NCBI GenBank assembly: GCA_002433485.1
Contig: DJIF01000084.1
Span: 78,634 to 142,633 of the forward strand
DNA: 64,000 nucleotides
Reading direction: 5' to 3'
From: Deltaproteobacteria bacterium UBA6601
GTDB lineage: Bacteria; Myxococcota_A; UBA796; UBA9615
Position 1 is the first letter of the stretch. Each line of letters begins with the position of its first letter. Shown in pieces: positions 1-8,951 of this stretch. The position numbers and the translations under genes are program-made. The notes under the pieces were generated by a model that had not been told where the DNA came from, searched no databases, and worked only from the letters and a program-made list of their open reading frames with translations.

Positions 1-974
1 CTCAAGGTGGCCTGATGCTCTTCCTCTGTCTCACCGCAGAAGCCAACGATAATATCCGTTGAGAGGGCAATATCAGGGCGGGCCTGACGGAGGTCACGAA
101 CCAGCGTGAGGTACTCCTCACGGCTGTGCCGACGACGCATTCGCGCAAGCATCGAGTCGGCTCCAGCCTGCACAGGCAGGTGAAAGTAGGAGCACAGTCT
201 GGGCTCTGTAGCGAACAGCTCCACAAGGCCTGGATCAAGATCCCAGGGATTGGACGTCGTGAATCGAACGCGCTTGATCCCGGGCACCGCAGCGATGCTC
301 CCAAGCAACTCGTGAAAAGGCGGTTCAGCACTCTTCTTCAAGCCGTAGCTGTTGACATTCTGCCCAAGCACGGTGACCTCGGCGACACCACGGGCGGCGA
401 GCGCACGCACCTCAGCCAGCACCTCAGCAGCAGGTCGAGAAGCTTCGCGGCCTCGGGTAAATGGCACGATGCAGAAGGAGCAAAAGCTGTCACAGCCCTT
501 TTGGATAGTGACGAATGCGGTCACGCCCTTCTCGCCACGAACCACGATGTCGTTGGTGAACGGATAGTTCTGCCGGTCAAGCTGCTCAGTGGCCAATACC
601 CGCGACCGGCTGAGCTGCACATCCAACAGCAGCCCCGGCAAGCGCGGAATAGCATCGGGCCCCATCACCAGGTCGAGGTAGGGAAAGCTGCGCAGCAGAG
701 CGCCCGACTCCTGCTGCGCATAGCAGCCGGTAACTCCCAACACCAATCCGTCCCGTTCCTCCTTGAGCGAACGCAAGCGACCCATCATCGAGCGCAGCTT
801 CTGCTCCGGCTTCTCCCGCACCGAACAGGTATTGAGCAAGATCACATCGGCAAGTTCGGGGCTATCGGTCTGGACGTAGCCGTCCGCTTCGAGCAAGCGC
901 AGCATCTTGCCGCTGTCGAGCTCGTTCATCTGGCACCCGAAGGTGCGCATATAAACTCGCTTCAGCTGCTCCAC
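1..974 (-). CDS. miaB: MiaB tRNA methylthiotransferase (3' end off the window)
   Basis: Partial gene: the start is present and the C-terminal part runs off the left edge, leaving about 324 codons. MiaB is a radical-SAM enzyme that adds a methylthio group to i6A37 of tRNAs reading UNN codons. Visible signatures are FGCQMNE near the N-terminus, NTCSVREKPEQK, a GCYAQQ segment and the radical-SAM cluster CDSFCSFC, giving the two sets of three cysteines expected for two Fe-S clusters. A GTG at 974 (reading VEQLKRVYMRTFGC) gives the usual N-terminal strand and overlaps the fabD stop by 13 nt. An ATG at 950 would also work but would remove the first strand. It is the last visible gene of a minus-strand run behind fabD. 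Confidence 0.93.
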   Translation of the reverse strand, partial: MEQLKRVYMRTFGCQMNELDSGKMLRLLEADGYVQTDSPELADVILLNTCSVREKPEQKLRSMMGRLRSLKEERDGLVLGVTGCYAQQESGALLRSFPYLDLVMGPDAIPRLPGLLLDVQLSRSRVLATEQLDRQNYPFTNDIVVRGEKGVTAFVTIQKGCDSFCSFCIVPFTRGREASRPAAEVLAEVRALAARGVAEVTVLGQNVNSYGLKKSAEPPFHELLGSIAAVPGIKRVRFTTSNPWDLDPGLVELFATEPRLCSYFHLPVQAGADSMLARMRRRHSREEYLTLVRDLRQARPDIALSTDIIVGFCGETEEEHQATL

Positions 975-1876
975 GACTCGGACTCGAAGTCACTGGCCTC
1001 TGCCTTACGCTCAAAGCGCTTGACCAAGCCGCACAGGGTGCGCCCGGCTCCAACCTCCAACCAGCGGTCAACACCGCGCTCCACCAGAGTGGCCATGGAC
1101 TGCTGCCAGAGCACCGGCCTGCTCACCTGGCGAACCAATCGATCTCGAATCTCCGCCGGACTCGACTGGTCGGCCCACTGAGCGGTGACGTTGGGTACAT
1201 AAGGAAGAACCTGCGGGGCGATCTCAACCTCCTCCAAGGCGACCGCAAGGCGCTCCCCAGCCGGAGCCAACAGCGAACAATGAAAGGGAGCCGATACATT
1301 CAGCTTCTTGGCAATGCCCCGGTATTCCTTGATCCGTCCACAAGCCCGATCGACTGCCTCAACATGACCGGCGATGACCACCTGGCCAACCGTATTGTAG
1401 GCGGAAGGCTCAAGCACCTGACCTTGCGCTGAATCCGCACACAGCGCTTCAATGACCGCCGGGTCCTTAATGCCGATAATTGCGGCCATGGTCCCAACAC
1501 CCAAAGGCACGGCACTCTGCATGGCCTGGCCTCGGAGTCGAGTCAGCCGAACAGCATCAGCAAAATCGATGGCACCCGCACAGACCAGCGCGCTGTACTC
1601 ACCCAGCGAGTGTCCAGCGACCACATCCGGGCGGTGCCCCTCAGCTTCAAGTACTCGTGAATAGGCGACCGCGACTGTCAACAGCGCCGGCTGGGTATTC
1701 TCAGTGCGAGTAAGGAGCTCATCAGGCCCCTCAAGAATGACTTTGGACAAGGCCTCTCCGAGAGCCTCATCAGCCTCTTCGAAGGTCTGTCGTACCAGCT
1801 GAGAGCGCCCCAACCAGTCGCTTCCCATTCCAACTGCCTGACTCCCCTGACCGGGAAACACATGAGCCGTAGTCAT
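962..1876 (-). CDS. fabD: Malonyl-CoA:ACP transacylase FabD
   Basis: 304 residues, the normal length for FabD. It transfers malonyl from CoA to acyl carrier protein, supplying the extender unit for fatty acid synthesis in the cytoplasm. The N-terminus carries the FPGQGSQ motif, the nucleophile serine sits in GHSLGEYSAL around residue 92, and the catalytic histidine lies in FHCSLL around residue 200. The gene is separated from the rest of a fab cluster: it lies between a lipoprotein gene (4 nt upstream) and miaB (overlapping). accD in this window is also away from other fatty-acid genes, so the pathway is dispersed here. Confidence 0.96.
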   Translation of the reverse strand: MTTAHVFPGQGSQAVGMGSDWLGRSQLVRQTFEEADEALGEALSKVILEGPDELLTRTENTQPALLTVAVAYSRVLEAEGHRPDVVAGHSLGEYSALVCAGAIDFADAVRLTRLRGQAMQSAVPLGVGTMAAIIGIKDPAVIEALCADSAQGQVLEPSAYNTVGQVVIAGHVEAVDRACGRIKEYRGIAKKLNVSAPFHCSLLAPAGERLAVALEEVEIAPQVLPYVPNVTAQWADQSSPAEIRDRLVRQVSRPVLWQQSMATLVERGVDRWLEVGAGRTLCGLVKRFERKAEASDFESESWSS

Positions 1877-1880
1877 CTCT

Positions 1881-2702
1881 CTACCTCACCTCAATGTTGG
1901 CGCAGGCGACTGCAAGCAGCCGCGTCTCGTTTTGACACTTGACCTCGCGATGCAACGCGAGTCCCTTCTTACCCAGGAAGCGGGTCTCGTAGTCAACCCG
2001 CCAATGAACCCTCTGACCGTTAACCTCAATAGGCATGTCGATGATCTCGGCTTCACCGTTTACCCACAGATCGACCTGCGGAACACAGCCCTGGGGTATC
2101 ACGGAACTGGGCGACCACTGCGCCAGGGTCAGAGAGTCGGCAGTAATCACCGGCACCTCTCCCACCGCGCTTAGCTTGCCCGGCGCCTTCGATCGAGCCG
2201 CGCGGCCCAGCGCCAACCGCTCGGTGCAGGGTGCAAAATCAAGGCGGCTGAGATCGAAGGCCACGAAGGTGTGTGGTGAAGATGGATGATCCACTTCCGT
2301 GGGCTGGGCGGCAGGGCCAGAGACCCAGCCATCCGCTACATCAAGCCGACACTTGGCGTTGAGGGAGACCTTAAGTCGTCGCTTACGTTGGCTCACCTGC
2401 CCCTGCTCGACGAAGTCCATAGACTCGTTCCCAGTACGCCGTCCGACCAGCGAAAAACGCTCGTCCAGTCCACCAGCAACGTAGGTCGCCAAGACCTGTT
2501 CTCCTTCGCGGGCGAAGCGAATGCGGAACTTGGAGTTAATGGACTGCTCTCCGTCCAGTCGACCGAAAGTGCCGGCAAGACTATCCATGTTGAGGTCACC
2601 ACAACGGTGCAGAACCACCGCGACTTCGTCATCAGAAGGTCCGCAGCCCACAGCCGAGGTCAAGGCAAACAGAACGGCAAGGATGAAGTAGCAACGGGTC
2701 AT
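1881..2702 (-). CDS. Predicted lipoprotein of unknown function
   Basis: 273 residues when started at ATG 2702, which gives MTRCYFILAVLFALTSAVGC, a short hydrophobic signal ending in a lipobox-like SAVGC. The reading frame stays open upstream to 2999, but that stretch lies over rodA and is a shadow. The mature part shows no family I recognise: mixed beta-like sequence with several cysteines and no repeats. It sits 65 nt downstream of rodA and 4 nt upstream of fabD on the same strand, so it is probably cotranscribed with the cell-shape genes. A periplasmic or outer-membrane location is inferred from the signal only. Confidence 0.75.
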   Translation of the reverse strand: MTRCYFILAVLFALTSAVGCGPSDDEVAVVLHRCGDLNMDSLAGTFGRLDGEQSINSKFRIRFAREGEQVLATYVAGGLDERFSLVGRRTGNESMDFVEQGQVSQRKRRLKVSLNAKCRLDVADGWVSGPAAQPTEVDHPSSPHTFVAFDLSRLDFAPCTERLALGRAARSKAPGKLSAVGEVPVITADSLTLAQWSPSSVIPQGCVPQVDLWVNGEAEIIDMPIEVNGQRVHWRVDYETRFLGKKGLALHREVKCQNETRLLAVACANIEVR

Positions 2703-2767
2703 GGGCGGCCTTATAGCAGAGGACAGGAAAGAGGCCGGAAACCTTGCCAAAGGCAAGGAAACAAAGT

Positions 2768-3895
2768 TCAGGCAGTACCGCGCACCGAAACTGACCACAG
2801 CATCCCACTGCCGACCAACATCGTTAGCACGGATGAGCCGCCATAGGACATAAAGGGCAAGGTGACGCCAGTGATGGGCAGCAGCCCTAACACCCCGCCT
2901 AGGTTGATGCACACGTGACAAAAGAACACCGCCACAATCCCTGCACAGAGCAAGGCACCAAAACGGTCCCGCGCATGCCAGGCAATCCACAGACCACAAA
3001 GCATATAGGTGAAATAAAGGAGCAACAGAGCAACGCAGCCCACATAGCCCCGCTCCTCAGCAAAGACCGAAAAGATGAAGTCGGTGTGCTGCTCGGGCAG
3101 GAAACGGAGCCGACCCTGGGTGTTATTGCCAAAACCCTTTCCCAGCAACCGACCCGAGCCGATGGCATAGCGGCCCTGGATGGCCTGGTAGCCGTGACCC
3201 TTGGGATCCGCATCGGGTGAGAGGAGGGCATCAACCCGGTCCCGCTGATAGTCACCCAGCACATGGACGTAGGCCAGTGGCGCTGCGAGACCGGCCACCA
3301 GAACCAACATCAACAGGCTCCGCCAGCGCAGCCCCACGACAAAGACCATCACCCCATAGACTGAGCACAAAAACAGGGTGGTCCCAAGGTCCGGTCCTTT
3401 GAATACCAGCAAGGCAGTGGGTAGCAGGAGCATGGCAGTCGGAAAAAGCAGATCTCTGAGATTCCAGCCCTGTGGACGCGACTGAGCCGCAAAGTATCGA
3501 GCGGCAGCGAGGACCAGGCTTAGTTTCGCCAATTCAGAAGGCTGTAGGCTGAATGCTCCCAAGGGCAGCCATCGCTGTGCCCCCCCACGCACCGGCCCGA
3601 CCAACAGAACCACCAGCAGCAACAGCAGAGTGACCCCCAGGGCACCGTAGGCGCAACGCTCATAGAGCCGCGGTGGGACAGCAGCCGCGGCGACCATCAA
3701 ACCCAGCCCCAACCCCATGTAGACGACCTGCCTGGTGAATGCCCGAGGAGCCCCCTCCAAGAGCGGCGAACCGGCGGCAGAGTAGAGGGTCAGCAGACCT
3801 ACCACGCAGAGACTCACAGTGACGACCAGCAGAGGCCAATCGACCAGGCGCTGACGGCCGCCGATGCTGGCTGTCTCCAAAGCCCTGGCCATCAC
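2768..3895 (-). CDS. rodA: RodA, SEDS-family peptidoglycan polymerase
   Basis: 375 residues of SEDS family (RodA/FtsW/SpoVE) with about ten hydrophobic segments. RodA polymerises lipid II into glycan strands for lateral wall growth together with the class B PBP encoded just upstream. Family landmarks include the long extracellular loop with HGYQAIQGRYAIGSG, then PEQHTDFIFSVFAEE, and the C-terminal GVTLPFMSYGGSS. The start is a GTG at 3895 in a GTGA overlap with mrdA, or the next codon, ATG 3892. It is RodA rather than FtsW because it is coupled to mrdA and mreBCD. Confidence 0.95.
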   Translation of the reverse strand: MMARALETASIGGRQRLVDWPLLVVTVSLCVVGLLTLYSAAGSPLLEGAPRAFTRQVVYMGLGLGLMVAAAAVPPRLYERCAYGALGVTLLLLLVVLLVGPVRGGAQRWLPLGAFSLQPSELAKLSLVLAAARYFAAQSRPQGWNLRDLLFPTAMLLLPTALLVFKGPDLGTTLFLCSVYGVMVFVVGLRWRSLLMLVLVAGLAAPLAYVHVLGDYQRDRVDALLSPDADPKGHGYQAIQGRYAIGSGRLLGKGFGNNTQGRLRFLPEQHTDFIFSVFAEERGYVGCVALLLLYFTYMLCGLWIAWHARDRFGALLCAGIVAVFFCHVCINLGGVLGLLPITGVTLPFMSYGGSSVLTMLVGSGMLWSVSVRGTA

Positions 3896-6009
3896 TGGAC
3901 CGCAGCTCCAGCACCCGTTGCCAAAGACCTACTTTTGGGGCGTGAGTCACCAATTCGACGACCTTCTGAACGCGCCTTTGCAAGCGGTTCGGCAAAGTAG
4001 TGCTCCAGCATCTTGCGCGCGATCGGGGCAGCCGCCGTGCTGCCGTGCTCACCGTGCTCAACGAGGACCGTAACCACCACCTCAGGCTGCTCGTAAGGTG
4101 CAAAAGCGGTGAACCATGCATGGTCCTTAAACCGCTTGCTGTTGCGCTTCTTTGCATTGCGCACCGAGCCCAGGCTGACCACCTGGGCTGTCCCAGTCTT
4201 GCCCGCATAAGCCAGGTGCTTGAGTCGCTGGCCTCTGGCAGTACCACCACGCTCATCGACCACTGCCAACATGCCTTTGCGAATGGATTCAAAGTGGCTC
4301 GGTGCCAGATCAACCTGACCGGTGACTTCAGGATCCTGCCGCCAGACAACCTGCCCGTTGGAGCCGACCACCCGGTCCACGACCAGTGGACGATACAAGG
4401 TACCGCCGTTAGCAAAAGCCGCGGTCATACTGGCCACCTGTAACGGAGTAGCCAGGGTATAGCCCTGACCGATCACCGCTGAAGCAGTGTCACCCTTCTT
4501 CCAAACCCCCAAGCGGGGACGGCTCTTAAAGCGCACCTTCTTCCACGCACTGTCAGGATTCAGTCCACTCGCCTCAGAGTTAAAGCCGATACCGGTAGGT
4601 CGACCCATGCCAAACATGGAAGCAAAGCGAGCAACGGTATCGATACCCACATGCAGACCCGCTCGATAGAAATAGACATCACAAGAGTGCTTCAAGGCAC
4701 CACTAAGGTTCACCTTGCCGTGCCCCTTACGGTTCCAGCAATGGAAACGGCGGCGGCCGACCTTGACGCTGCCGGCACAGTTGACCAGCTTGCGATCGCT
4801 CCATTCACCACTGGCCAGCACTGCGGCTCCCACAATCATCTTCCAAGTGGATGCTGGCGGGTAGACACCCTGCAGCGCCTTGTCCACCAGCGGATGGTCC
4901 GGGTCCTGACTGAGCCGCTTCCATTCCTCTGGGCTGATCCGCGAGTTGAAAATAGTCGGGTCAAATCCGGGCGCATTGGCCACTGCAAGCACCCGACCGC
5001 TATCCACCTCCATCATCACCACCGACCCCGACTCATTACCCAGCAAGTCGACCGCCAGCTGCTGAAGATCTCGCCGTACCGTCAGATGTAGATCATGACC
5101 AGAGCGCTCCGGCGTCAAACCGCGGTTCAAGAAGTGATCAATGGAACGAAAGTACTCGTCTCCGGGACGATCGGCAGCAGCAGAGCGGCCCAATTCGCGG
5201 CCATGCACATCAACCTGCACCCAGTAAGAACCGTCATCACCCCGCAGCCACTCCTCATAGGCAGCCTCGAGACCATATTTGCCCATCATGTCACCGGACT
5301 GGTACCAACCGGGCCCGTGACTGCTGTCCCGATAGCGCTCACGCAACCGCGGCAGTTCATCGGCCCGGACCTCACGGAGATAGCCCACCAGATGGGAAAA
5401 GAGCGAACCGTTGGGGTAGTGACGGCGGTGCCGCGCGACCACCGAGACCCCCGGCAACCAGGCCCGCCGCGCGAGGACCCGCTCAAGTTCTGCTTCACTT
5501 ACATCCGCAGCCAACACGACGCTTCGCCACCGGTCGGCCCTACGCCCCTGCTCAAAGCGCTCCAACAGTTCCTCTGGATCAGCGTGCTCCAGGAGCTCTG
5601 CCAGACGGACACAGAGAGTGCCCACATCAATCCTTGATGGTAATTCCCAGGCGTCGCTGTCGGGCGGCCCAGCCTTGGCCCAGGCCATTTCGCCAAGCTC
5701 AAGGGCCCTCCCCTCCTCCACCTCGTCGGGCGCCACCACCACATCGAACGAAGCACGAACCTCAGCGATCCGCTCACCGTCCGCATCGTAAATGCCACCC
5801 CTCGGCGCCGGAATCTCCCGCTCTTTGAGGTGATTCTTCTCTGCCAAATCAGCGAACTCAGCGCCCCGCACCACCTGAAGAATCCAAAGTCGGCCCAACA
5901 ACATGACCAACAGAACCACCAGGACCACAGCAAAGAAGCCGAGTCGCGGTCTCAGTTCCTGCGGTCGGCCAGCCACTCGCAGCGTTGGGTTCGCTGAAGG
6001 ACCAATCAC
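3892..6009 (-). CDS. mrdA: Penicillin-binding protein 2 (class B transpeptidase)
   Basis: 705 residues from GTG 6009. That start makes a GTGA overlap with the mreD stop and places the membrane anchor (LGFFAVVLVVLLVMLLGRLW) about 25 residues in; a longer open frame to 6078 lies over mreD. The protein has one N-terminal membrane segment, a PBP dimer domain, and a transpeptidase domain with SxxK as STWK (Ser387, Lys390), the SxN-type motif as SCD in LKHSCDVYFYRAG, and KTG in AGKTGTAQVV. It cross-links new glycan strands made by RodA in the elongasome. The C-terminal tail is basic. Confidence 0.96.
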   Translation of the reverse strand: MIGPSANPTLRVAGRPQELRPRLGFFAVVLVVLLVMLLGRLWILQVVRGAEFADLAEKNHLKEREIPAPRGGIYDADGERIAEVRASFDVVVAPDEVEEGRALELGEMAWAKAGPPDSDAWELPSRIDVGTLCVRLAELLEHADPEELLERFEQGRRADRWRSVVLAADVSEAELERVLARRAWLPGVSVVARHRRHYPNGSLFSHLVGYLREVRADELPRLRERYRDSSHGPGWYQSGDMMGKYGLEAAYEEWLRGDDGSYWVQVDVHGRELGRSAAADRPGDEYFRSIDHFLNRGLTPERSGHDLHLTVRRDLQQLAVDLLGNESGSVVMMEVDSGRVLAVANAPGFDPTIFNSRISPEEWKRLSQDPDHPLVDKALQGVYPPASTWKMIVGAAVLASGEWSDRKLVNCAGSVKVGRRRFHCWNRKGHGKVNLSGALKHSCDVYFYRAGLHVGIDTVARFASMFGMGRPTGIGFNSEASGLNPDSAWKKVRFKSRPRLGVWKKGDTASAVIGQGYTLATPLQVASMTAAFANGGTLYRPLVVDRVVGSNGQVVWRQDPEVTGQVDLAPSHFESIRKGMLAVVDERGGTARGQRLKHLAYAGKTGTAQVVSLGSVRNAKKRNSKRFKDHAWFTAFAPYEQPEVVVTVLVEHGEHGSTAAAPIARKMLEHYFAEPLAKARSEGRRIGDSRPKSRSLATGAGAAVQ

Positions 6010-6569
6010 GAGGAACGTCCCATCCCGCCCCGACCGCGAACCAGCCCACAAACCCGCAATAAAAAGGGCCACAGACAAGCGCTGGCAACGACCGCCGCCA
6101 AAACTTCGTGAGGAACGGCCTTCAAATCACTGGACAGCTCCGCTCCGACCAGAGCCGGGAAGAGATAGACGAGCACGCCAGAAAAGCCACAGACCAGGGC
6201 CACGCCGATGGTCGGCATCCAGCGATCCCGCAACACCACGTGCCCCCTGGCGGGAATTGCGAGGACCACGATCAACAGGTTGCGCATCAACTGCCGGTAA
6301 TAAGGAGCACCGGACAGTGAATCAGCTAGCAAACCCAGAGCCACGGCGAGCGTCAGGCTCTCGGCCCGCCGCGGGCCAAGAGAGGACGCGACCAATAGCG
6401 CGACAATGGGATCAAAAGGCAGACCAGAAAGGCTCAAGTTCGGCAGTACTGAACTCTGTAGCAACAGCCAGACGGAGCCTACCGCGAGGCCAGCAGTGAA
6501 GCTTGATGGGCGCAGATCGACGCCACTCTGCCCTTCTCCTGGCAAAGCGAGCCGCGCTCCACCCCTCAT
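6006..6569 (-). CDS. mreD: Rod shape-determining membrane protein MreD
   Basis: 187 residues, mostly hydrophobic, with five or six predicted membrane helices as expected for MreD. It is an integral inner-membrane part of the elongasome, linking MreC with PBP2/RodA. Family sequence conservation is weak, so the call rests on size, topology and position: ATGA overlap with mreC upstream (6566-6569) and GTGA overlap with mrdA downstream. These two overlaps indicate translational coupling across the operon. The LGLLADSLSGAP segment fits the conserved helix-loop region of MreD. Confidence 0.9.
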   Translation of the reverse strand: MRGGARLALPGEGQSGVDLRPSSFTAGLAVGSVWLLLQSSVLPNLSLSGLPFDPIVALLVASSLGPRRAESLTLAVALGLLADSLSGAPYYRQLMRNLLIVVLAIPARGHVVLRDRWMPTIGVALVCGFSGVLVYLFPALVGAELSSDLKAVPHEVLAAVVASACLWPFLLRVCGLVRGRGGMGRSS

Positions 6570-7492
6570 GGCCAGCGCTCCAACTCCGGCTCAAGCTGGG
6601 TCGGCCCATCATCCTGATGTTCTTCAAAGTGCGGCTCCCCTCGAAGTCCAGGAACTTCAGGGAACTGAAACACTCCAACTCCATCCTCCACCAGGACCAG
6701 CACCTCTTCAACCCGATCCAGATCAACCGCAGACTGCAGCGTAATGTCGAGAAACAGACCGGTCTGCGGGACCTCAACATTACTTACCCGAGCAAGAGGA
6801 ACCCCCTCAGGAAACAGACCATCCTCCCCGCTGGAGACCACCCACTCACCGGCAAGGACCGCGTGCTGTTCGCGGCGGCGAACGAAGTCCAACTCCAGAA
6901 AATCACCCCCCTGCCCGGCGGCAACACCCCGCAGGCGACTGCCCTGGAGCACCGCGCCCACCGTACTCAAACCGTCGGTCAGCAACAGCACATCGGCGTA
7001 GTCGGAAGAGACCCGAAGCACCTGACCCACCGCACCGCGGAGCGCCAACACTGGCTGGCCCGCCCGCAAACCTGCATTGGCCCCACGATCGATCCGCAAG
7101 GTATGGAAACGGGTCGAAACACCACGGCCAATGACTGAAGCGGCGACGCTCCTAGCGGGGACCCGAGTCCTGAGGCCATGCAGTTGCCTAAGCCGCTCAT
7201 TTTCAAGCCGCAGCTCAAGCAGTTCCCCCCGCCGCGAATCCGCCACCTCGAGACTGCTCAAAAGTCTTTTATTTTCTTCATTTACAGAGACAATTCGAAA
7301 GTATTTGTCGAATATTCCCACAGCGCCGTCCGCGACTCCAGACAGTGCAGCCTGGACGGGACCGGTTATTGCCAACAGGGCGCGATCAGCCACACTGGTT
7401 TCGTCAGTGACTTTGCTGCGGGCATGGACATGCCAGCCCATAAGGCCCAGCACCACCAGGATGCAAGCAGCGCGAAGTCCTGCGTTTGACAA
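6566..7492 (-). CDS. mreC: Rod shape-determining protein MreC
   Basis: 308 residues. MreC is a bitopic periplasmic scaffold of the elongasome: a short N-terminal membrane helix (LRAACILVVLGLMGW), a coiled coil around residues 65-105 and a C-terminal double beta-barrel with the typical GRGVSTRFHTLRIDRGAN and PVLALRGAVGQVL segments. The start is a TTG at 7492, since no nearer ATG keeps the membrane helix. The coiled-coil part is encoded by an unusually AT-rich stretch (about 7257-7322) using AAA, AGA, CTT, TTG and AAT codons that its neighbours avoid. It lies 93 nt downstream of mreB. Confidence 0.94.
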   Translation of the reverse strand: MSNAGLRAACILVVLGLMGWHVHARSKVTDETSVADRALLAITGPVQAALSGVADGAVGIFDKYFRIVSVNEENKRLLSSLEVADSRRGELLELRLENERLRQLHGLRTRVPARSVAASVIGRGVSTRFHTLRIDRGANAGLRAGQPVLALRGAVGQVLRVSSDYADVLLLTDGLSTVGAVLQGSRLRGVAAGQGGDFLELDFVRRREQHAVLAGEWVVSSGEDGLFPEGVPLARVSNVEVPQTGLFLDITLQSAVDLDRVEEVLVLVEDGVGVFQFPEVPGLRGEPHFEEHQDDGPTQLEPELERWP

Positions 7493-7585
7493 GGACCTAC
7501 CTCATTCGGTCCGGCAGTAGTTCCGAACCTGCTCCGAAGGACGGAGCCGTACGCTGAAGCAGGGAGCTGCGCCTCCCAACCCCAG

Positions 7586-8617
7586 CTAGTGCATCGTTAC
7601 ACTTCGCAGCAACGTCATCTCTTCAAGCACCTTCCCCGAGCCCACAGCAACCGCAGAAAGCGGGTCGTCACAGACCACCACAGGAAGACCGGTACGCTCG
7701 GAGAGAAGTCGATCGAGTCCTTTGAGATTGGCGCCACCTCCGGCCAGCACAATCCCCTTATCAACGATATCGGCAGCCAACTCCGGGGGAGTCTGCTCCA
7801 AGGTTCCCAACACTGCCTCGACAACCATCTCCACCGGCTCTGCGAGGGCCTCGCGAATCTCTTCGGAATCAATGGTGATCTCCATCGGGATTCCGGCCAT
7901 CAGATCGCGCCCCTTGACGATCATGGTCGCCACCTCGCCATCAGGCCAGGCATTGCCAATGCCCAACTTGATGCGCTCAGCTGTACGCTCACCGATGAGC
8001 AGGTTGTGGCGCTTTCGAACGTGGGCGACAATTGCCTCATCCCAGCAGTCGCCTCCGACCTTGACCGACTTAGAGATGACAATGCCCGCGAGGGATATCA
8101 CCGCTACTTCGGTGGTTCCGCCACCGATGTCCACAATCATATTTCCGGAAGGCTCCGTGATCGACAGATTGGCGCCAATGGCCGCAGCCAGGGGCTCTTC
8201 GATCAAGTGGACCTCACTAGCGCCGGCATTCTCAGCGGATTCCCGCACCGCGCGCTTCTCGACTTCAGTCACTCCTGAAGGAATGCAGATCACCATCCGG
8301 GGCTTCACGAAGGTACGCCGGTTGTGGGCCTTGTGGATGAAGTAGCGGAGCATGGCTTCGGTCACCTCAAAGTCGGCGATCACACCGTCTTTAAGCGGAC
8401 GGACCGCCCGGATCTCACCAGGGCACTTACCCAACATCTGCTTGGCTTCATGGCCTACAGCCAGAACCTGCTGCATACCAGCAGCGCTGCGGCTCACTGC
8501 AACAACTGAAGGCTCATTACTGACGATACCGCGCCCCTTGACGTAGAGCAGCGTATTCGCCGTGCCGAGATCGATGGCTATGTCTTTGCTAAACATTCCG
8601 AACAGAGCGTTGAACAC
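7586..8617 (-). CDS. mreB: MreB actin-like cell-shape protein
   Basis: 343 residues from GTG 8617, giving a short amphipathic leader (FNALFGMFSKDIAIDLG) like that of E. coli MreB; ATG 8596 is the alternative start and would remove this membrane-binding end. MreB filaments under the inner membrane direct the PBP2/RodA elongasome. Actin-fold motifs: phosphate 1 DLGTANTLLYVKGRG, phosphate 2 MIVDIGGGTTEVAVIS, adenosine GIVLAGGGANLKGLD. It is the first gene of the mreB-mreC-mreD-mrdA-rodA run. The upstream 334-nt gap should hold its promoter, though I see no convincing consensus there. Confidence 0.96.
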   Translation of the reverse strand: MFNALFGMFSKDIAIDLGTANTLLYVKGRGIVSNEPSVVAVSRSAAGMQQVLAVGHEAKQMLGKCPGEIRAVRPLKDGVIADFEVTEAMLRYFIHKAHNRRTFVKPRMVICIPSGVTEVEKRAVRESAENAGASEVHLIEEPLAAAIGANLSITEPSGNMIVDIGGGTTEVAVISLAGIVISKSVKVGGDCWDEAIVAHVRKRHNLLIGERTAERIKLGIGNAWPDGEVATMIVKGRDLMAGIPMEITIDSEEIREALAEPVEMVVEAVLGTLEQTPPELAADIVDKGIVLAGGGANLKGLDRLLSERTGLPVVVCDDPLSAVAVGSGKVLEEMTLLRSVTMH

Positions 8618-8815
8618 TGCAGCCCCACTTGCCAAACAGGGACAAAAGCCCCACACCAATTCGCGTTCAGGGACGCGCCTCACCGCTCGTCCCGATAGCC
8701 CCCGCGACGTTATTGGCGCTTCTTACCGCGCAGGGCTCAGTTACGCTGAGGATGGATCGCGAAAAAGCCTGTGTCAACGAAGAAAGAGCGCAGACGCAAG
8801 GATTTCTGGAAAGGC

Positions 8816-8844
8816 AAAAAAAAGCCTGCCAAAACAGGATTTTT
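8816..8844. terminator. Weak bidirectional terminator-like hairpin
   Basis: Eight A residues (8816-8823), a 4-bp stem CCTG (8825-8828) / CAGG (8835-8838) around a CCAAAA loop, then a five-T run (8840-8844). The A and T runs can extend the stem past one G/A mismatch. The shape resembles a small intrinsic terminator in both directions, but the GC core is only 4 bp, so this is tentative. Confidence 0.3.
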
Positions 8845-8866
8845 CGAAGCATCGGTGGGAGCTACC

Positions 8867-8895
8867 TTGACGGGGAGCCAAGCAATCGCGACACT
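8867..8895 (+). promoter_or_regulatory. Candidate sigma-70 promoter for the PpiD-like gene
   Basis: TTGACG (8867-8872) followed after 17 nt by GACACT (8890-8895). The -35 matches five of six consensus bases and the -10 only three of six. It is 57 nt before the start codon at 8952. Confidence 0.28.
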
Positions 8896-8951
8896 GCGCC
8901 ACCCAACGGCGGGCCCAATTAAAGTAGTGCCCGCGAAACCCTGGACTCCCG

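Larger units (their letters stand above)
8618..8951. other. 334-nt divergent intergenic region between mreB and ppiD
   Basis: No gene that I can support. It must hold the promoters for mreB (leftward) and the PpiD-like gene (rightward). It contains a weak A-run/hairpin/T-run element (8816-8844), two copies of AAAAAGCCTG (8762-8771 and 8819-8828), and a candidate rightward promoter at 8867-8895. A GTG-initiated basic reading frame from 8771 runs through the next gene in another frame and is not convincing. Confidence 0.5.

Noticed and set aside
126..1181. Long plus-strand ORF of 351 codons
   Set aside because: It lies opposite miaB and fabD, both of which have clear family motifs; the codon composition is that of an antisense shadow.
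2286..2846. Plus-strand ORF of 186 codons over the rodA/lipoprotein boundary
   Set aside because: Overlaps the lipoprotein and rodA genes on the other strand.
1881..2999. Longer 372-codon version of the lipoprotein ORF
   Set aside because: The upstream extension lies over rodA and has no signal peptide, whereas ATG 2702 gives a clean signal with a lipobox.
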